This document shows positions 60,650 through 64,000 of a stretch of DNA of 64,000 bases, one piece after another. Source of the DNA: an uncultured Bacilli bacterium (GTDB taxonomy: Bacteria > Bacillota_I > Bacilli_A > RF39 > UBA660); NCBI GenBank assembly GCA_934162445.1, contig CAKPIT010000003.1, forward strand, positions 136,781 to 200,780, read 5' to 3'. Position 1 is the stretch's first letter, and each line of letters begins with the position of its first letter. The notes under the pieces were generated by a model, which worked only from the letters and a program-made list of their open reading frames with translations, was not told where the DNA came from and ran no database searches. Made by a program: the position numbers and the translations under genes.

Positions 60650-61210
60650 CTATTCTCCTTCTTCAACTACTTTAATAACAGCATGAAAATGACTATTCTT
60701 ATCAATAATAAAATCACTATTAACTTCCCAAATTCTAATGGAATAATTTAAAGAAGTATGAGGACTTAAAGAATCTTCATATAAAACATTATCCTGATAT
60801 TCACTAAGTAAAAGAGCCTTTGGCGCTAAACTATCTTTTCTAAAACTAAGTTTCATAAGCTCTTTAGGAATCTGTCTAGACGCACAATTATCCATATTTA
60901 TCTTATCATTATTAGTCTCTAAAATAATTTTATAACGAACCGTCATTTCACTATCATTTTTAACCGTAAAATCATAACTAGGACTACTTAACCCCACTGA
61001 ATCAGTAACTGGATTAAATTTTAAAATATCAATATTATTTCCATTTTTACTATGATAAACAACTTCCATTTTTCCAGTATCAACATCCTGATTTCTTTGA
61101 TTAGAAAATTTATCATAAATAAAATACGTTGAAATCATTGCAAACGCTATTAAAAAAGAAATTATCGTTATACTTTTAATTCTTTGTCTTCTGTAATATT
61201 CTTTATACAT
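60650..61210 (-). CDS. Membrane-anchored TasA-like protein
   Basis: A 186-residue protein with a basic tip (MYKEYYRRQRIK), one membrane span (about 13-31, SITIISFLIAFAMISTYFIY) and an external beta-rich domain with the pattern DTGKMEVVYHSK and later SYDFTVKNDSEMTVRYKIILE, resembling TasA/camelysin-like domains and the N-terminal domain of the BspA-like protein at 48087. It is cotranscribed with the ChW/prepilin-like gene, whose ribosome site it contains. Signal-peptide cleavage by SipW would be expected for this type, but no SipW gene is here. Confidence 0.65.
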   Translation of the reverse strand: MYKEYYRRQRIKSITIISFLIAFAMISTYFIYDKFSNQRNQDVDTGKMEVVYHSKNGNNIDILKFNPVTDSVGLSSPSYDFTVKNDSEMTVRYKIILETNNDKINMDNCASRQIPKELMKLSFRKDSLAPKALLLSEYQDNVLYEDSLSPHTSLNYSIRIWEVNSDFIIDKNSHFHAVIKVVEEGE

Positions 61211-61309
61211 TATAAATGCACCACCTATTAATATTGTAAGGCTATTTAGACTAATTCGTCAACTTAAAGAAAAACTTTTGTAAAAAAAACTGTAAATTTA
61301 AAAAAGTAC

Positions 61310-61338
61310 TTGCAAAAGAAGCTAACATGTTATATATT
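61310..61338 (+). promoter_or_regulatory. Promoter of tRNA-Arg(TCT)
   Basis: TTGCAA (61310-61315), 17 bases, TATATT (61333-61338), 18 bases before the tRNA. Confidence 0.6.
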
Positions 61339-61356
61339 AATATTGTTCTTATTTAT

Positions 61357-61433
61357 GTCCGCGTAGCTCAGCTGGATAGAGCAATCGCCTTCTAAGCGAT
61401 CGGTCACGTGTTCGAATCACGTCGTGGACACCA
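61357..61433 (+). tRNA. tRNA-Arg (anticodon TCT)
   Basis: A 77-base cloverleaf with acceptor GTCCGCG/CGTGGAC (one G-U), anticodon stem ATCGC/GCGAT with loop CTTCTAA, T arm CACGT-GTTCGAATC-ACGTC region, encoded CCA. It reads AGA/AGG codons. The accessory region starts just downstream, so it may be an integration target. Confidence 0.95.
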
Positions 61434-61444
61434 TTGACGAATCT

Positions 61445-61461
61445 GTTCGAACTATTCGAAC
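61445..61461. repeat. Inverted repeat after tRNA-Arg
   Basis: GTTCGAA-CTA-TTCGAAC is a perfect inverted repeat 11 bases after the CCA. Its half-site GTTCGAA is also in the T loop of the tRNA. Confidence 0.6.
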
Positions 61462-61472
61462 TTTTATATATG

Positions 61473-61498
61473 AATCAATCAGAAATGATTGATTTTTT
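61473..61498 (+). terminator. Terminator after tRNA-Arg(TCT)
   Basis: AATCAATC pairs with GATTGATT over six bases, followed by a T run. Confidence 0.85.
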
Positions 61499-61533
61499 CG
61501 TTTTTTTGAAAAAATCATAGAAAGGATTTGTCT

Positions 61534-61806
61534 ATGGTAAATATTATTAAAGAAGAAATTGAAATTGAAGAATCTTTAGAATCGAGGTTAAGAGTAATAT
61601 GTGATTTTTGTAATACTATTCCAATAATAATAAATGGAAGTATTAGAAGAATTGATAAAACTAATTTAACTTATATTGAGCCACATAGAATATATATTAA
61701 AAACAATTTATATCTAGCATTTAATTATTCAAGTGATATATATGTTAATAATTTAGGTAAAAAGATTAAATTATCTGAATTAGAAGATTATATAAAATGT
61801 TTATAA
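61534..61806 (+). CDS. Unknown small accessory protein
   Basis: A 90-residue soluble protein starting at ATG 61534 with aaagga 7 bases upstream; an in-frame TTG at 61528 is less likely. It is acidic at the N-terminus (IIKEEIEIEESLESR) and then beta-rich, with two cysteines (VICDFCNT). It is the first gene after tRNA-Arg in the accessory segment. No family is recognised; it could be an element cargo or control gene. Confidence 0.6.
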   Translation: MVNIIKEEIEIEESLESRLRVICDFCNTIPIIINGSIRRIDKTNLTYIEPHRIYIKNNLYLAFNYSSDIYVNNLGKKIKLSELEDYIKCL

Positions 61807-61889
61807 AATACCTTGATTTTTAGAATTAATAGTATATAATAAATAACCAATAAATGAGGAAGGTATCTTCTAGAAATGGAGGTACATCA

Positions 61890-61970
61890 ATGATAAGACA
61901 GAATATACATTTATTAAAAATATATATTATTGAATTAACTAGAGAGCGAGAGGTATTAGCTTGGACTTAA
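61890..61970 (+). CDS. Leader peptide, 26 residues
   Basis: ATG 61890 follows a strong ribosome site (atggagg). The peptide (start MIRQNIHLLKIYIIEL, end EVLAWT) is basic-hydrophobic and its last third overlaps the left arm of a terminator hairpin. This is the layout of ribosome-mediated attenuation leaders, as known for erm, tet(M)-type and ABC-F resistance genes: ribosome position would decide whether the hairpin forms. The former downstream gene is partly lost. Confidence 0.55.
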   Translation: MIRQNIHLLKIYIIELTREREVLAWT

Positions 61971-61990
61971 TATCTTTTGCTCTCTTTTTT
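61941..61990 (+). terminator. Attenuator-type terminator overlapping the leader peptide
   Basis: AGAGAGCGAGAGGTATTA pairs with TAATATCTTTTGCTCTCT (G-U pairs included), followed by six T. It lies between the leader peptide and the recombinase fragment. Confidence 0.8.
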
Positions 61991-62013
61991 CGTATTAAAA
62001 GGAGGAATATGTT

Positions 62014-62130
62014 ATGAATGAAGAAAAGAAAATAGCAGGTCTTTATATACGTGTATTAACGGAAGATCAGGCACGAGAAGGGTTTAGTTTACCAGAACAA
62101 GAAAAGCGTTTAAGGACTATGATGAGTTAA
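62014..62130 (+). pseudogene. Truncated serine recombinase (N-terminal 35 codons)
   Basis: The sequence AGLYIRVLTEDQAREGFSLP matches the N-terminus of large serine recombinases (usual YxRVSTxxQ); the nucleophile Ser of RVST is Leu here (RVLT). After EQEKRLR the frame ends at once and joins an unrelated coiled-coil frame, so the gene is cut by an internal deletion and inactive on both counts. A strong ribosome site (aaggagg) remains. Confidence 0.75.
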
Positions 62131-62527
62131 AAAAGAATTATAATAAACAAAGACAAACAACAAATAAACTTAATAATCAGACAAAGGACTTAAATACAAA
62201 ATCAGAAGAAATAAAAGATATTATTAATAATTTAAAAAATGAGAATTCTATATTAAAAGAAAAGAATAAAACTCTTCAAAATGAACTAAATAATCTAAAA
62301 GAATTATTTGAAAAAATTAAAAATAAATTTAACAATCTATATCACTTCTTTGCAGACAAAATGTGGGGTAATAAAGAAAAACGTGATAAATATTATCCAG
62401 TTGCTTATGAATTATATGGTAAGATATTTTAGATGAAGAACAAATAAGAGGTATATTAGGAACTAAAAATAGATTTGCAGAAATAGATAGGGATTCTAAA
62501 TCAAAAGACGATGATTTTGAATTATAA
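62115..62527 (+). pseudogene. Broken C-terminal tail, probably of a mobilization protein
   Basis: An open frame (62115-62432) encodes a long Lys/Asn/Glu coiled coil followed by YHFFADKMWGNKEKRDKYYP and VAYELYGKIF, then stops. The continuation DILDEEQIRGILGTKNRFAE with the acidic end DDDFEL is in another frame from 62423, so a frameshift occurred near 62425. A coiled coil with an acidic tail is typical of relaxase/mobilization proteins (MobA/MobV-like), but no catalytic part remains. The start is fused to the recombinase fragment. Confidence 0.55.
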
Positions 62528-62563
62528 AAAAGAGGAATAATATCCTCATAGTTAAATATAAGA

Positions 62564-62797
62564 TTATTCCTTAACATATCCAATGTTACTAGGTTTGCTT
62601 GGATCAAATGTTAAGTTGCAAATACTAGCAACAAGACCATAAATTCCAAAAGTAACAATTGTAAGGAAAAAATATGCTGCAGTTCTACTTCTATATCCTT
62701 CAGGTTTTAAATTAGTATGATTAATAATTATACTACCAATCCATCCTAAAAAGAATGTTAACAAAAATCTTACTACATTATTATTGTCTTTTTCCAT
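62564..62797 (-). CDS. Small two-span membrane protein
   Basis: A 77-residue protein with two membrane spans (about 7-25, FLLTFFLGWIGSIIINHT, and 40-62, AAYFFLTIVTFGIYGLVASI) joined by a basic loop (LKPEGYRSRT). It ends in DPSKPSNIGYVKE. The pattern resembles small TM2-domain-like proteins often found in Firmicutes, of unknown function. The start follows gaggagtaag. It is the only intact leftward gene in this accessory segment. Confidence 0.75.
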   Translation of the reverse strand: MEKDNNNVVRFLLTFFLGWIGSIIINHTNLKPEGYRSRTAAYFFLTIVTFGIYGLVASICNLTFDPSKPSNIGYVKE

Positions 62798-63287
62798 ATT
62801 ACACTTACTCCTCTCAATTGTAATTATACAATAAATTTTTATAAAAGTCTTTAATTAATGACAATTTTATGATAATATTTATATAGATTGATTCATATGA
62901 ATCGTTATTGCCGAAAAAAAAGTTGTAGACCTCTACGGCAACGGCACCATATTGATATTTATTTGAACTACTTAATATAGTTCAATTTTTTATAAAAATG
63001 CACAATAATCTAAAAATGTTGTACATTTCAGACTGCTGACAAATAAATTTTGTTATAGGATTGCTATTTAAAAAAATATTATACAATAAAATTGTAAGAT
63101 TTCTGTATGTTTCAAAATTTAAACTTACAACCTCAGTATTGATATAAAGTAATACTACCAGACAATTATTTGACAATAAATGAAAAGACGATAAAATAAA
63201 AGGAGGAGTAGATAAAACAAGGAAAATGGGTTTAAAAATGAATGGCTTTATGATAAAAATCCTGAACGTGGGGAATCTCTTACTGAA
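62798..63287. other. Intergenic region with a possible short RNA
   Basis: No gene is supported in about 490 bases. At 62890-62903 is a perfect palindrome (GATTCATATGAATC). A hairpin GTTGTAG-ACCT-CTAC with a bulge follows (62930-62953), then a good terminator (TTGAACTA ... TAGTTCAA, then six T, 62965-62996). Promoter sequences upstream (near 62850-62880) are weak. The rest is AT-rich. The layout fits a short RNA or a remnant of an origin of transfer. Confidence 0.45.
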
Positions 63288-63650
63288 ATGTATAAAAACG
63301 AGGGATATAAATCTTTACATGAATTAAGAACGTATAATTTTGTTGATAGAGTGATTAGTGATTTTGGTAATGATATGGGAATATCGCCTGAAACTATGAT
63401 AGATTTGAATTTTGATTTTTGTAAATCTAAAAATGAAAAATTAGAATTATATAGAATGCTAGATTTAACAGAAGTACTAAATAGAGCATTACAAATGAAT
63501 GAAGACGAGAAACTAGCATTTCATAAAGAACTTGGTCAAAAATTTTTGGAAAACAAATCACCAGAAGATATAGTAAATATGATAGAAAATCACGAAAAAT
63601 ATATTGAACTAACATACGAAAAAAAGAAAAAGAATTACGAGGAATGTTAA
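63288..63650 (+). CDS. Unknown helical protein, N-terminus uncertain
   Basis: A 120-residue acidic, helical protein with no known motif. Protein-like sequence in the same frame extends upstream of ATG 63288 (GFKNEWLYDKNPERGESLTE) to base 63212, with no start codon; a strong ribosome site (aggagg at 63201) and an aaaatggg tract at 63223 suggest that a one-base frameshift removed the original start. It may therefore be a pseudogene. It is followed by a strong terminator. Confidence 0.5.
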   Translation: MYKNEGYKSLHELRTYNFVDRVISDFGNDMGISPETMIDLNFDFCKSKNEKLELYRMLDLTEVLNRALQMNEDEKLAFHKELGQKFLENKSPEDIVNMIENHEKYIELTYEKKKKNYEEC

Positions 63651-63697
63651 AAGATAAAAAAAATAAAAAGATATAAAATATGTTGTTCTAAAGTATA

Positions 63698-63736
63698 AAC
63701 AACTCGCAAGGATATAGAGGAGATGAGTTGTTTTTT
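63698..63736 (+). terminator. Terminator of the 63288 gene
   Basis: AACAACTC (63698-63705) pairs with GAGTTGTT (63725-63732), followed by T. Confidence 0.8.
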
Positions 63737-63863
63737 GTGCTTTTTTGCTAATATTTTATAAAAAATTGTTGACATTTAAAATTATTATGAAATGCCACAA
63801 CATAATAATATTATAGCAATAGACTAATTTTGAAATAAGTTTCTTGTCAACATTCTAAAAGAA

Positions 63864-64000
63864 TTAAGAATAAACAATACCCTTAATTCTTTCTTTAATT
63901 TTCTCATCACCAATAATGTCCAAATTGCCACTATCACCACTACTAAGTAAATGATTCTCCTCAAGAAGAAATTGTACTCTTCTAGAAATACCCTCTCCTC
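63864..64000 (-). CDS. Partial gene, C-terminal end only (5' part outside window)
   Basis: A leftward frame open from the window edge ends in TAA at 63864 and gives about 45 residues: GEGISRRVQFLLEEN, then a loop SSGDSGNLDII and KERIKGIVYS. The pattern suggests a small soluble helical protein, perhaps the end of a regulator. It is too short to name. Confidence 0.5.
   Translation of the reverse strand, partial: GEGISRRVQFLLEENHLLSSGDSGNLDIIGDEKIKERIKGIVYS

Noticed and set aside
1..64000. Mycoplasma-type code (UGA = Trp)
   Set aside because: The AT-rich, compact look suggests Mollicutes, but holA, the kinase gene at 36551 and the response regulator end in TGA, and TGG encodes conserved Trp residues (for example thioredoxin WCGPC).
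1..64000. CRISPR array or cas genes
   Set aside because: No spaced direct repeats of 20-40 bases were seen; the only regular repeats are the 78-bp coding units in the BspA-like gene.
61430..64000. Direct repeat of the tRNA-Arg 3' end as an att site
   Set aside because: No second copy of the tRNA 3' end longer than the GTTCGAA half-site was found; the element's far end may lie outside the window.

Overview
The window is a very AT-rich (about 30% G+C by eye) chromosome segment from a low-G+C Firmicute. Its gene content and order follow the Bacilli plan (polA-mutM, xerD-deoB, yneF-sirA-tkt, hrcA-grpE-dnaK-dnaJ, rnhC/cvpA), but intergenic spaces are short, many proteins look lineage-specific, and accessory functions are few. 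UGA is used as a stop (holA and the response regulator end in TGA), so the code is standard and not the Mycoplasma code. Homologues of SpoIVB, SpoIIM and SirA suggest an endospore former or a recent descendant of one. An uncultured gut Bacilli lineage (RF39/Erysipelotrichia-like) fits best; this is inference.

Bases 1-14816 read mostly rightward: the 3' part of alaS, holA, an unknown gene, then mutS, nusB, xseA, xseB and a DUF1653 gene, interrupted by leftward rarA, a membrane-anchored protein and spoIVB. Then come a small-protein pair, spoIIM, mnmA and an HTH regulator with a palindromic operator. Bases 14817-15747 are a gene-poor, AT-rich stretch with two hairpins and one small membrane-protein ORF, ending at a DUF1540 gene. 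Bases 15968-27463 hold deoB, xerD, tmcAL, gmk, pyk, mutM, polA, lexA, tcdA and an unknown gene. lexA is divergent from a 53-residue membrane peptide, and the shared control region carries two LexA-box-like sites.

Bases 27573-36076 hold tRNA-Glu, pepC, gltX, tRNA-Gln, a 732-residue unknown protein, a UPF0154 gene, sirA, tkt and tRNA-Thr. Downstream of tRNA-Thr (36077-38290) lies a scar of broken genes: a helicase tail, a truncated permease and an unidentified tail, with one intact phosphotransferase-fold kinase among them. Bases 38331-47836 hold a membrane-anchored protein, tRNA-Arg(CCG), rnr, glmS, tRNA-Met, a glycerophosphodiesterase, an SDR enzyme and a two-component system. Bases 48087-61210 hold a BspA-like leucine-rich surface protein, yigZ, trxA, cvpA, rnhC, the heat-shock operon (hrcA-grpE-dnaK-pepF-dnaJ, with two CIRCE elements) and a pair of envelope proteins.

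From tRNA-Arg(TCT) at 61357 to the end is an accessory region: a leader peptide overlapping a terminator, a serine-recombinase start fused by deletion to a coiled-coil tail probably from a mobilization protein, small unknown genes and a possible short RNA. The most attractive leads are the lexA-divergent micropeptide (candidate SOS division inhibitor), the Cys/His cluster on GrpE, the prepilin-like/ChW protein pair and the leader-peptide attenuator.
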